Source: Alteriqipengyuania flavescens | GTDB taxonomy: Bacteria > Pseudomonadota > Alphaproteobacteria > Sphingomonadales > Sphingomonadaceae | Reading direction: 5' to 3' | Assembly: GCF_030406725.1 (NCBI RefSeq) | Contig: NZ_CP129107.1 | Location: 2,398,501-2,462,500 of the forward strand | Length of the DNA: 64,000 bases | Shown here: positions 8,710 to 16,934 of the stretch, one piece after another | How the letters are laid out: every line of letters begins with the position of its first letter | Numbering within the stretch: position 1 is the first letter of the stretch | Translations under genes and position numbers: made by a program | The notes under the pieces: model-generated | Database searches by the model: none | What the model saw: the letters and a program-made list of their open reading frames with translations, nothing else | Told to the model about the DNA's origin: nothing

Positions 8710-11700
8710 TCAGTGAAAGTCGCGGGACTTGGGAATGATCCGCACGTCGCGGGGGTGGCCGCCCGATTGCGGGCCGTGGAAGCCGCATTCCCGGTTGCCG
8801 GGCGGCGGTTCCTGCCACGGCTCGACCGGCTTGTACGGATCCTCCGCCCCTTCGCGCAAATCGTTGCGGGGATTGGCCTTGCCCGACGGCAGCGGCGAAT
8901 TGACATGGTCCGCACGGGCCAGCGGCGCGCTGAGCAAGTCATCGGACAGGCGATACAGGTCGTGGCTGGCGTCGGTCATGTGGTGGGCGATGACGTGGAT
9001 CACCTCGTCGTCATACTCCACCCGCCCGCGCACTTCCATCAACCGCGCGCCCATTACCACCGTGCGCTGCTTTTCCTTCAGGTCCGGCCACACGACGAGG
9101 TTGATGACCCCCGTCTCGTCCTCCAGCGTGATGAAGCACACGCCTTTCGCGCTGCCCGGCCGCTGGCGGATCAGGACCACGCCCGCGACATGGACCATGG
9201 AGCGGAACTTGCGTGCGCGCAGGTCGCATGCCCGTACGAAGCCGCGTTCGGCCAGGCCGGGTCGCAGAAAGGCCATCGGATGGGCTTTCAGGCTGAGGCG
9301 CGTGGTCTGGTAATCGGCCACCACTTCCTCCGACAAGGGCATCGAAGGCAGTGCGGTCGCGCGCCCTTCCGCCCCCTCGTCCCGCGCGGCGGCGGCGGCG
9401 AACAACGGCAGGTCCGGCGCACCGACCAGGCTGCGGGCATCCCACAGCGCCTGGCGTCGGGACAGCTGCATCGAGGTGAAGCAGTCCGCACTGGCCAGGC
9501 GCTCGATATGCGCGGGCGAGATCCCGGCCCGATCGCGCAGGTCGCGCACGTCGCGATAGGGGCCGTTCTCCGCCCGTTCCGCCAGCAGCCGCGCGGCGAC
9601 ATGCTCGGGCAGTCCGTCCACCTGCCGCAGCCCGAGACGCAGCGCGAGGTGCCGGTCGAGGCGGCCCTTCACCTCGTCATTCAGACGTTCGGAAACCCAC
9701 CCCGCTCCGCTAAGGCTCACCTGCGGTTCGCCAAGCTTCACTGCCCCTCCCTTGAGGGAGGGGTTGGGGTGGGTGTTCGACGTCCGCGTGTCTTCCAGCG
9801 TGCAATCCCATTCGCTGCCGTTCACGTCCGCCGGCAGCACCGCGACCCCGTGCTCGCTCGCATCGCGCACGATCTGCGCAGGCGCGTAGAAGCCCATGGG
9901 CTGCGAGTTGAGTAGCGCGCAGCCGAAGGCGGCCGGGAAGTGGCACTTGAGCCAGCTCGATACGTAGACGAGATGCGCGAAGCTGGCCGCGTGGCTTTCG
10001 GGAAAGCCATATTCGCCGAAGCCGCGGATCTGGTTGAAGCAGCGCTGGGCGAAGTCGCGGTCGTAACCGCGGTCCACCATCCGCTCCACCATCATGTCCT
10101 GCAATTCGTCCACCATGCCGCGGCTGCGGAAGGTCGCCATCGCCTTGCGCAGCCGGTTCGCCTCCTTGCTGGAAAACTTCGCTGCATCGAGAGCGATCTT
10201 CATCGCCTGCTCCTGGAAGATGGGCACGCCCAATGTGCGCTCGAGGATGCTGGAAAGCTCGTCCGGCGGGCCGTGATCGCGGCCCGGTGCGGGAATGACG
10301 ACCGGCTCCTCCCCCCGCCGCCGCTTCAGGTAGGGATGCACCATGTCGCCCTGGATCGGCCCGGGGCGGACGATGGCCACCTGGATCACGAGGTCGTAGA
10401 ATTCGCGCGGGCGCAAGCGCGGCAGCATGTTCATCTGCGCCCGGCTTTCGACCTGGAACACGCCGAGCGAATCCCCCTTGCGCAGCATGGCATAGGTCTC
10501 CGGATCCTCGCGCGGGACGGTGGCGAGCTCCAGCGGTCTTTCGTAATGGTTTTCAAGAAGATCGAGGCATTTCTTGATACAGGTCAACATGCCGAGCGCG
10601 AGCACGTCGACCTTCAGTATGCCCAGCGCTTCGATATCGTCCTTGTCCCATTCGATGAAACTGCGATCCGGCATCGCGCCGTTGCCGATCGGCACGGTTT
10701 CGGTCAGCGCGCCCTCGGTAAGGATGAAGCCGCCGACGTGCTGCGACAAATGGCGAGGCATTCCAATCATTTGCTGCGTCAACTTGAGCACGCGCCGCAA
10801 GTGCGGATCGGCGATATCCATGCCGGTTTCCGCAACATGCCCCTCGCCGATTTCCTTGCCCCACCCGCCCCACACGGTCTTCGCCAGCGCCGCCGTGACG
10901 TCTTCGGTCAGGCCCATCGCCTTGCCGACCTCGCGGATCGCCATGCGGGGGCGATAGTGGATGACAGTTGCGGTCAGGCCGGCACGGTGGCGGCCGTACT
11001 TGCGATAGAGGTACTGGATCACCTCCTCGCGCCGCTCGTGCTCGAAATCGACGTCGATATCGGGCGGCTCCTTGCGGTCTTCCGAGATGAAGCGGTCGAA
11101 CAACAGCTGGTGGTGGACCGGATCGACGCTGGTGATGCCGAGGCAATAGCACACCGCCGAATTGGCCGCGCTACCGCGCCCCTGGCACAGGATCGGCGGA
11201 TCGACGTCATTCCGCGCGAAATCGACGATGTCCTTGATCGTGAGGAAATAGCGCGCGAGGTCCATCTTGCCGATCAGCGCCAGCTCGCGCTCCAGCGTGT
11301 CGGCGATGTGCTCCGGCACACCTGCAGGATACCGCCCCTGCGCGCCCCACCACGTCTCGATCTCCAGGTGTTCCTGCGGGCCCATCCCGTCGGGATAGAT
11401 CTCCTGCGGGTATTCGTAGGCGAGCTCGTCCAGGGCGAAGTTGCACGCATCGGCAACCGCGCGCGCCGCCACGATGGCATGGGGCCAGCGCTCGAACAGT
11501 TTTGCCATCACTTCCGGCGGCTTGAGGTAGCGTTCGGAATTGCCGTGGAGCAGGTGCCCGGCCCGCGCGACAGTGGTCTTGTGCCGGATCGCCGTCATCA
11601 CGTCCTGCAGCGGGCGGCGCTGCGGTGCATGGTAATGCACGTCGTTGGTGGCGAGCAGCGCGAGGCCGTGTGCCTTTGCCAGCGCATCGAGCCGGTCGAT

Positions 11701-12417
11701 CCGCGCGATATCGTCTCCGGTGTAGAGATAGCTGGCGGCAAGATGGCGCAGGGTGGGAAGTTGCGCGGCGAGGTGGGGGAGGATTTCGGCGAAGCTTCCT
11801 TCCATCTCCACTCTCTCTACGTCACCCCGGACCTGATCCGGGGTCCCGCTTTCTTCCGAAGACAGCGGGACCCCGGCTCGAAGACCGGGCTGACGAAAAG
11901 GGACGACATTGCTTTCGACCTCTATCGAGAACTTTGCGTCCAGATTACACGGCGGGATTGCGATCAACTGCACCCCTTCGCTGTGCGCGGCGAGCAGCGC
12001 GAGGTCGATGTCGCATTCCCCCTTCGCCTGCCATTCGCCGTCCAGCGTTTGCATCCGGCCCGCGCTGATCAGGCGGCACAGGCGGCCGTAGGCGGCCCGG
12101 CCTTCCGGATAGGCCAGGAAGGCGAGGCCTTCGACCGTCTCGATCCGGCAGCCGATCACCGGCCGCAGCTTCAGCGTGCTCGCCTCGGTATGGATGCGGA
12201 CCACGCCGGCCATGGAATTTACGTCCGCGATGCCGATCGCATCGTAGCCGGCCGCCCGCGCCGCCAGCACCAGGTCCACCGCATCGGACGCGCCGCGCAG
12301 GAAACTGAAACAGGAAACGAGGCCGAGTTCGACGAAGGGCGCGCGGGGCGGCGCGTCTATGCCGTCCGGATCGAGCTCGATCGTCCGCTTGGGTATCTGG
12401 AGATCGCTTTCCGGCAT
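8710..12417 (-). CDS. dnaE2: Error-prone DNA polymerase DnaE2 (ImuC)
   Basis: This 1235-residue alpha-subunit-like polymerase performs mutagenic translesion synthesis with ImuA and ImuB. The N-terminal PHP domain begins at about residue 25 (FVELGLVSCFSFLRGAS). The catalytic acidic motif PDIDVDFEHERREE lies near residue 450, followed by the finger and helix-hairpin-helix regions, and an OB-fold lies near residues 1075-1150. The start at 12417 follows the udgX stop by one base. Two palindromic repeat elements are read through in frame, at about residues 175-200 and 882-908, giving foreign-looking peptides (THPNPSLKGG in the second). The residue numbers include those insertions. Expression is probably SOS-controlled from the box at 15157. 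Confidence 0.93.
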   Translation of the reverse strand: MPESDLQIPKRTIELDPDGIDAPPRAPFVELGLVSCFSFLRGASDAVDLVLAARAAGYDAIGIADVNSMAGVVRIHTEASTLKLRPVIGCRIETVEGLAFLAYPEGRAAYGRLCRLISAGRMQTLDGEWQAKGECDIDLALLAAHSEGVQLIAIPPCNLDAKFSIEVESNVVPFRQPGLRAGVPLSSEESGTPDQVRGDVERVEMEGSFAEILPHLAAQLPTLRHLAASYLYTGDDIARIDRLDALAKAHGLALLATNDVHYHAPQRRPLQDVMTAIRHKTTVARAGHLLHGNSERYLKPPEVMAKLFERWPHAIVAARAVADACNFALDELAYEYPQEIYPDGMGPQEHLEIETWWGAQGRYPAGVPEHIADTLERELALIGKMDLARYFLTIKDIVDFARNDVDPPILCQGRGSAANSAVCYCLGITSVDPVHHQLLFDRFISEDRKEPPDIDVDFEHERREEVIQYLYRKYGRHRAGLTATVIHYRPRMAIREVGKAMGLTEDVTAALAKTVWGGWGKEIGEGHVAETGMDIADPHLRRVLKLTQQMIGMPRHLSQHVGGFILTEGALTETVPIGNGAMPDRSFIEWDKDDIEALGILKVDVLALGMLTCIKKCLDLLENHYERPLELATVPREDPETYAMLRKGDSLGVFQVESRAQMNMLPRLRPREFYDLVIQVAIVRPGPIQGDMVHPYLKRRRGEEPVVIPAPGRDHGPPDELSSILERTLGVPIFQEQAMKIALDAAKFSSKEANRLRKAMATFRSRGMVDELQDMMVERMVDRGYDRDFAQRCFNQIRGFGEYGFPESHAASFAHLVYVSSWLKCHFPAAFGCALLNSQPMGFYAPAQIVRDASEHGVAVLPADVNGSEWDCTLEDTRTSNTHPNPSLKGGAVKLGEPQVSLSGAGWVSERLNDEVKGRLDRHLALRLGLRQVDGLPEHVAARLLAERAENGPYRDVRDLRDRAGISPAHIERLASADCFTSMQLSRRQALWDARSLVGAPDLPLFAAAAARDEGAEGRATALPSMPLSEEVVADYQTTRLSLKAHPMAFLRPGLAERGFVRACDLRARKFRSMVHVAGVVLIRQRPGSAKGVCFITLEDETGVINLVVWPDLKEKQRTVVMGARLMEVRGRVEYDDEVIHVIAHHMTDASHDLYRLSDDLLSAPLARADHVNSPLPSGKANPRNDLREGAEDPYKPVEPWQEPPPGNRECGFHGPQSGGHPRDVRIIPKSRDFH
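9695..9774. repeat. Palindromic repeat element inside dnaE2 (C-rich type)
   Basis: This 80-base element is bounded by perfect 9-base inverted ends, ACCCACCCC and GGGGTGGGT. It contains a perfect hairpin, CCCCTCCCT-TG-AGGGAGGGG, at 9744-9763. It is translated in frame within dnaE2 (about residues 882-908). The sequence style matches a REP-like family that is very common in intergenic regions of sphingomonads; that identification is from memory. I saw no second full copy in this window. Confidence 0.75.
11820..11895. repeat. Palindromic cloverleaf-like repeat inside dnaE2
   Basis: This 76-base element has outer arms CGTCACCCCGG and CCGGGCTGACG (10 of 11 paired). Inside, GGGGTCCCGCT at 11840-11850 pairs perfectly with AGCGGGACCCC at 11864-11874, and short CCCCGG/CCGGGG and CCCGG/CCGGG hairpins flank it. 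It is read through as about residues 175-200 of DnaE2. It is unlike the element at 9695 in sequence, so it represents a different family and a separate insertion event. Confidence 0.8.
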
Positions 12418-12418
12418 G

Positions 12419-13900
12419 TCACCCGGCCAGCTCCTCCAGCCGCTGCCGCACGGCGGCAAGGTCGGCCTGGAACAGGCGCTCCTGCTCGTCGCGCGCAGGC
12501 CCGTCGAGCCGCAACAGGTAGGACGGGTGGGCGGTGATCCACAGCTCGCTTCCGTCTTCCAATGGGATCGGCGCGCCGCGTGCCTTCGAGATGCTGACCG
12601 TCTTGCCCAGCATTCCACGCGCCGCGCTCGCGCCCAGCGCCAGCACCAGCTTCGGCTTCACGATCGCGCGTTCGGCCTCCACCCACCAGCGGCAGGTGTC
12701 GATTTCCTTCGCGTTCGGGTTCTGGTGCAGCCGCCGCTTGCCGCGCATCACGTATTTGAAATGCTTCACCGTGTTCGTGACATAGGCCGCACCCCGATCG
12801 ATCCCGGCGCGTTCGAGCTGCGCGTCAAGCAATTGCCCGGCGGGGCCGACGAAGGGTTTGCCGGCCATGTCCTCCTGGTCGCCGGGCTGCTCGCCGACAA
12901 TCATGAGACCAGAAAAATCACTGCCATCGTCCGGCCCCTCGCCCATCACGGCCTCGTTCTCCAGCTCGCCGATCGGGCACTTGCGGCAGCCGTGGATCGC
13001 TTTGTCGATGGCGGCAAGCGTATCGGGGCGCTCCTCGAATTCCAGTTCGCCGGCGGCCACCATTGCGCTTTCCCTTTTCTGCGCGCCCGCAATGAGTTCT
13101 GGGATGAGCTCGGCCTCGGGCATGTTCTTCCAGTAGCGGCGCGGCATTTCCTTCAGCATCGCCCCCACTTTCAAACGCGCGGGGTTGAAGATGGATGCGT
13201 AATACTTGCGCCACAGCGCCTCGACCGGATCGCCGCCGGGTGCATCCTCGCGACGCGCGGGCCCGCTTTCGCGCATGGTCTCGCCATCCCAGTGCAGGCA
13301 GCCCTTCGGCGTCAGGATCGACCAGTTCATGTTGGCGAAGCGGCGCTTGAAGAAGCTCGCGTTGGCGCGCACGATATGGTGGTCGGGCTCGAACCAGGCG
13401 ACGTAGTGCCCCCCACCTTCCCCGTTGCCCTCCCCGTCGCCCTCAGCCCCTCCGGCGCCATCCTCCACGAGCCGGAAGCGCACGAAGGCGTGCATCTTGT
13501 GACTGTCGCGTCGCACGGTGCGGTCGAGTTCTTCGAGCCGCCGCACGTCGTTGTCGGTGCGGTCTTCCAGCACGCGCGGGTTCGATTGCTGGCGCCACAG
13601 CAGGCGATAGAGCAGCGCGAAGCGATCGGTGTCGGAATGGAGGATGGCGTTGCGCGCCAGCTTCACGAAGCGCTTGCTCGCCCGCACGATGCGCGCCGGA
13701 TCGTCCGGCACCGGCATCCGCCGCTCCCCATGCGAGAACAGGTCCCCGCTGCCGCCCGGGCCGACCCAGGCGATCCGGTCCGGCGGCACGTCGCATTGCA
13801 CCAGCGCGCGCGCCCGTTCCCGCCAGAAGGCGAAATCGTCATGCTCCGGCAGGTTCACCACGTAATAGGTGCCGAACTTTACGTGCTGAAGCCCAGTCAT
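12419..13900 (-). CDS. DUF4130 - UdgX-type uracil-DNA glycosylase fusion
   Basis: This is a 493-residue two-domain protein. Residues 1 to ~235 match the DUF4130 'DNA metabolism' domain that is linked to radical SAM partners. Residues ~285-490 are a UDG superfamily domain with four Cys expected for an iron-sulfur site (CRKC visible). Motif 1, GEQPGDQ, is at about 335. UdgX-specific KRRLH is at about 387-391, whose His covalently captures uracil in characterised UdgX proteins, and the last motif is HPSYLLR at ~458. A Gly/Glu-rich insert sits near residues 150-162. It lies between the radical SAM gene (10-base gap) and dnaE2 (1-base gap), so SOS co-expression is expected. Confidence 0.88.
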   Translation of the reverse strand: MTGLQHVKFGTYYVVNLPEHDDFAFWRERARALVQCDVPPDRIAWVGPGGSGDLFSHGERRMPVPDDPARIVRASKRFVKLARNAILHSDTDRFALLYRLLWRQQSNPRVLEDRTDNDVRRLEELDRTVRRDSHKMHAFVRFRLVEDGAGGAEGDGEGNGEGGGHYVAWFEPDHHIVRANASFFKRRFANMNWSILTPKGCLHWDGETMRESGPARREDAPGGDPVEALWRKYYASIFNPARLKVGAMLKEMPRRYWKNMPEAELIPELIAGAQKRESAMVAAGELEFEERPDTLAAIDKAIHGCRKCPIGELENEAVMGEGPDDGSDFSGLMIVGEQPGDQEDMAGKPFVGPAGQLLDAQLERAGIDRGAAYVTNTVKHFKYVMRGKRRLHQNPNAKEIDTCRWWVEAERAIVKPKLVLALGASAARGMLGKTVSISKARGAPIPLEDGSELWITAHPSYLLRLDGPARDEQERLFQADLAAVRQRLEELAG

Positions 13901-13910
13901 CGCAAACCCA

Positions 13911-15154
13911 TCATGCCGCGAACAGCTCCAGCTGCTCCTGCTTCGGGGCGAGCAGCGCGCGCAAGTCGCCGCGGTCGGTCAGCATCGTGGGCCGCCAGTC
14001 GAGCGCGCAGATGAAAGGCCGCACCTTGGTGATCGAGACGGTCAGCTTGCCGACATCCTCCAGCCTGAGGGTCCGGTGGCGGCGCGCGGCGATGATCTGG
14101 TTCACCGCCCGCAGCCCAGCCCCGGAACACGCAGCAACGCCTCGCGCGGGGCGCGGTTGACATCAACCGGGAAGCGTTCGCGGAACTTCAAAGCCCAGGC
14201 GAGCTTGGGATCGATATCGAGCGGCAAATTGCCGTCCGCCTCGGTCGCCTGCATCACCTCGCGAGCTTCGTAACCGTAGAACCGCATCAACCAGTCCGAC
14301 TGGTAGAGCCGGTGTTCGCGGATCAGCGGCGGGCGCTTTAGCGGCAGCACCGCGCTGGCATCGGGGATGGGGCTGAAGGCGGAGTAATAGACACGGCGCA
14401 GGCGGTATCCGTCGTACAGGCGGCTGGCCTTGCCGACAATGTCCGCATCGCTCGCCCCGTCGGCGCCCACGATCATTTGGGTGGACTGACCGGCGGGCGC
14501 GAAACGGGGCGCGTGGCGGAACCGCTTGCGTTCGTCCTTCGACTGGCGGATCGCCATCTTCATCCCGCCCATCGCGCCTTCGATCTGGCGCGCATTCTTG
14601 TCGGGCGCGAGGCGGGTCAGCCCCGCATCGGTCGGCAGTTCGACATTGATCGAGACCCGGTCGGCATACAGTCCGGCCTGGTGCGCCAGCTGCGGATCGG
14701 CTTCCGGAATCGTCTTCAGGTGGATGTAGCCGCGAAAATCGTGCTCCTCGCGCAGGATCCGCGCGACCTCCACCAGCTGCTCCATCGTATGGTCGGAGCT
14801 CTTGATGATACCGGAGGAAAGGAACAGCCCTTCGATGTAGTTGCGGCGATAGAAGCTGAGCGTGAGATCCGCCACTTCCTGCGGCGTGAAGCGCGCGCGG
14901 CGCACGTTGCTGCTCTTGCGGTTGATGCAATAGTGGCAATCGAAGATGCAGTGATTGGTCAGCAGCACCTTCAGCAGGCTGATACAGCGACCGTCGGGCG
15001 CATAGGCGTGGCAGATGCCCATCCCTTCGGTCGAGCCGATGCCTTTTCCGCCCAGCGAGTTCTTTTTCGCCGTGCCGGACGACGCGCAGGAGGCATCGTA
15101 TTTCGCCGCATCGGCAAGAATCTCCAGCTTTTCTATCGTCGTCAGCGCGCCCAT
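13911..15154 (-). pseudogene. Putative DNA modification/repair radical SAM protein, frameshifted
   Basis: The main frame (14102-15154) gives 350 residues with the radical SAM cluster CIFDCHYC near residues 68-75 and ends abruptly at VPGLGCGR. The expected helix-hairpin-helix tail (VNQIIAARRHRTLRLEDVGK and on to QLELFAA) continues in another frame to 13911. Restoring one G in the run near 14116 (GGG to GGGG, minus strand) would join them as VPGLGLRAVNQ. This family normally pairs with DUF4130/UDG genes, as here. Either the gene lost its C-terminal ~70 residues or the base is a sequencing error. The SOS box lies 3 bases upstream of the ATG. Confidence 0.8.
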
Positions 15155-15156
15155 GT

Positions 15157-15171
15157 GTTCTATATATGTTC
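15157..15171 (-). promoter_or_regulatory. LexA (SOS) box for radical SAM - udgX - dnaE2 operon
   Basis: GTTC-TATATAT-GTTC is an exact match to the alphaproteobacterial LexA consensus GTTC-N7-GTTC. It lies immediately upstream of the radical SAM start (15154), so transcription probably starts very close to or upstream of this box and is blocked by LexA. It differs from the box at 20201 at a single base. Confidence 0.88.
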
Positions 15172-15284
15172 ACAGGACGGACTTGGCTAGGGGGATTCCA
15201 ACCTGCCTGGTAAATGATTGAAGTCTTGGAATATCCCGCGCCGTCGCGCCGTTCGGGAGGCAGACAGAACGAAAAAGATCATCC

Positions 15285-15816
15285 ATGTCCAGTATCACCA
15301 CTCGGAACGGAACACGGCTGCGGTGGAAGGAGCTCGGCGAGGGACGCCCAGTCATTCTCATCCACGGCTGGTCCCTGTTGACCGACAGTTGGGACCCGAT
15401 CATGATGAAGCTGGCCGACAACGGCGAAGGCCGATTTCCGCAAGTTCTTCACCGGCTTCTTCAAGGATTTCTACGGTGACGGCGTAAGCGACGAGGAACG
15501 TCACTGGGCATGGCAGACCACCATGCACGCCAGCCAGTACGGCACGCTGCAATCGGCCGCTGCATTCGCCACTACCGACTTTCGCCCCGACCTCCCCAGC
15601 TTCACCGTGCCGACACTGGTGATCCACGGGACCGAAGACGTGACCGTGCCGATCGACGCGACGGGCCGCGCGGTGGCAGAGCAGGTCGATAGCGCCGAAC
15701 TGATCGAATACGAGGGCGAACCGCACGCCGTCTTCGCCACCCAGACGGAACGCGTGGGCGACGATATCCTCGCCTTCCTCAAGCGCCGAGAAAGACGCAG
15801 GCTAGATCGAGCCTGA
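15285..15816 (+). pseudogene. Alpha/beta hydrolase with internal deletion
   Basis: The N-terminal part keeps the oxyanion region HGWSLLTDSWD, then the frame shifts at about 15420-15427. The protein resumes as KADFRKFFTGFFKDFYGDGV, continues past IHGTEDVTVPID (acid-residue region) and ends with the late His region EPHAVF. The middle, which should hold the GxSxG nucleophile and cap (roughly 100 or more residues of a ~275-residue family), is absent. The gene is therefore not functional as a hydrolase. It resembles the haloperoxidase-like (perhydrolase) branch. Confidence 0.8.
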
Positions 15817-16851
15817 CAGAGAGGCGCGTTCCGCAAAGGGACGCGCCTTTTCCTTCGCCTCCGACCGCAGGATGGCGGCGGCGACGCAGGCGACGAATAC
15901 GGCTCCTTCGAGGGCGGCATTCACCGACGGCGGCAAGGCCGAGCCGATCTGCAGCCGGGCTTGCGGAAAGGACCGCAGCAAGCCGGCGAGGCTGTCGCCC
16001 ATCAACGCGCCGCCAGCCAGATGGACGAGCAGCCCGGCCGATCCGCCGATGACTGCGCATGCCGTAACGCGATAGCCCATCGAAAGGCCCCCGGTAGCGG
16101 CGACCCCCAGACCGGTCGCCGTCCCGATCAGCGCACCTTCGAGCACGCCGGTCATGGCCGTCGGCGCGCTTCCCGTGAGCAAGGCGAAACCGTCCGACAA
16201 TACGAGGCTGGCGAGTGCCCCTGTCACGATACCGCCCACGGCCCCGCCGGCGATGGCCCACCAGCCCGCAGGCGGCTGTACGAAGCGCGACGCCGCTACT
16301 CCGGTGGCGATGCCCATGCCCGAGATTGCCGCTGCCGCTACACTCGCGACCACGACCACCAGCACGATCGAAAGCGCAGATCCGCGTCCGCTATCGACCG
16401 AACCGGCCTGCGCGCCGTAGAACAGCCCGACTATCACTCCGGCCAAGGCGGCGCCCAGGGCGCCAGAGGTCATGGTGCGGAGTAGTCCGGCTCGCGTCGA
16501 AGCGGGCTGGTGATGGGCGACTTGCGGCTTCGCCGCGGCATGCACGGGGGCGACGAAGCGGTAACCGTGCTTCGGCACCGTCTCGATGAAGCGCGGCGAT
16601 GCGGCATCGTCGCCCAGCGCCTTGCGAAGCGCACGGATGGCCTGCGTCAACGCATCGTCCGTCACCGGCACGCCGCGCCAGACCTCGTCCATGAAACGGT
16701 CCTTGGTGACCAGTTCGCCCGGCTCGCGCGCCAGCAGCACCAGGGCATCGAGATAGCGTGCGCTTATCTCCACCGGCTGTCCCCCGCGCAGCAGGGTGCG
16801 GTTGGCCGGATCGAGCGTGAAATCGCCGAAAGTCAGCGGCATGTCGCGCAT
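15802..16851 (-). CDS. Membrane-bound winged-helix transcriptional regulator
   Basis: This is a 349-residue protein. Residues ~5-100 form an OmpR/CadC-type winged helix (FGDFTLDPANRTLLRGG to PKHGYRFVAPV) without a receiver domain. The remaining ~220 residues are Gly/Ala-rich with about six to eight membrane helices. CadC/ToxR proteins usually have one helix and a periplasmic sensor, so this polytopic tail is atypical and may sense a membrane signal. The start at 16851 has GAGGAA eight bases upstream. It is divergent from the membrane-protein gene at 16935, a likely target. Its 3' end overlaps the hydrolase remnant. Confidence 0.8.
   Translation of the reverse strand: MRDMPLTFGDFTLDPANRTLLRGGQPVEISARYLDALVLLAREPGELVTKDRFMDEVWRGVPVTDDALTQAIRALRKALGDDAASPRFIETVPKHGYRFVAPVHAAAKPQVAHHQPASTRAGLLRTMTSGALGAALAGVIVGLFYGAQAGSVDSGRGSALSIVLVVVVASVAAAAISGMGIATGVAASRFVQPPAGWWAIAGGAVGGIVTGALASLVLSDGFALLTGSAPTAMTGVLEGALIGTATGLGVAATGGLSMGYRVTACAVIGGSAGLLVHLAGGALMGDSLAGLLRSFPQARLQIGSALPPSVNAALEGAVFVACVAAAILRSEAKEKARPFAERASLSGSI
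15823..15852 (+). terminator. Rho-independent terminator after the hydrolase remnant
   Basis: GGCGCGT (15823-15829) pairs perfectly with ACGCGCC (15841-15847), with an 11-base loop and TTTTCC following. It is oriented for plus-strand transcription from the broken hydrolase. It lies inside the last codons of the minus-strand regulator gene, an unusual double use of sequence. Confidence 0.65.
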
Positions 16852-16934
16852 TTCAGCAATTCCTCAGGCTCCCCTCATGGCTTTCACCGCCGGCCCCGGC
16901 AGGGATAGGCCTCCACATACGAATGAGGCAAGAC

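Noticed and set aside
9940-12537. 865-residue open frame on the plus strand opposite dnaE2
   Set aside because: It is antisense to a complete DnaE2 with conserved catalytic motifs; its residues are Arg/His-rich and family-less, as expected for a shadow frame in high-GC DNA.
14090-14125. Programmed frameshift in the radical SAM gene
   Set aside because: No slippery heptamer or following structure is apparent; a one-base loss in a G run is simpler.
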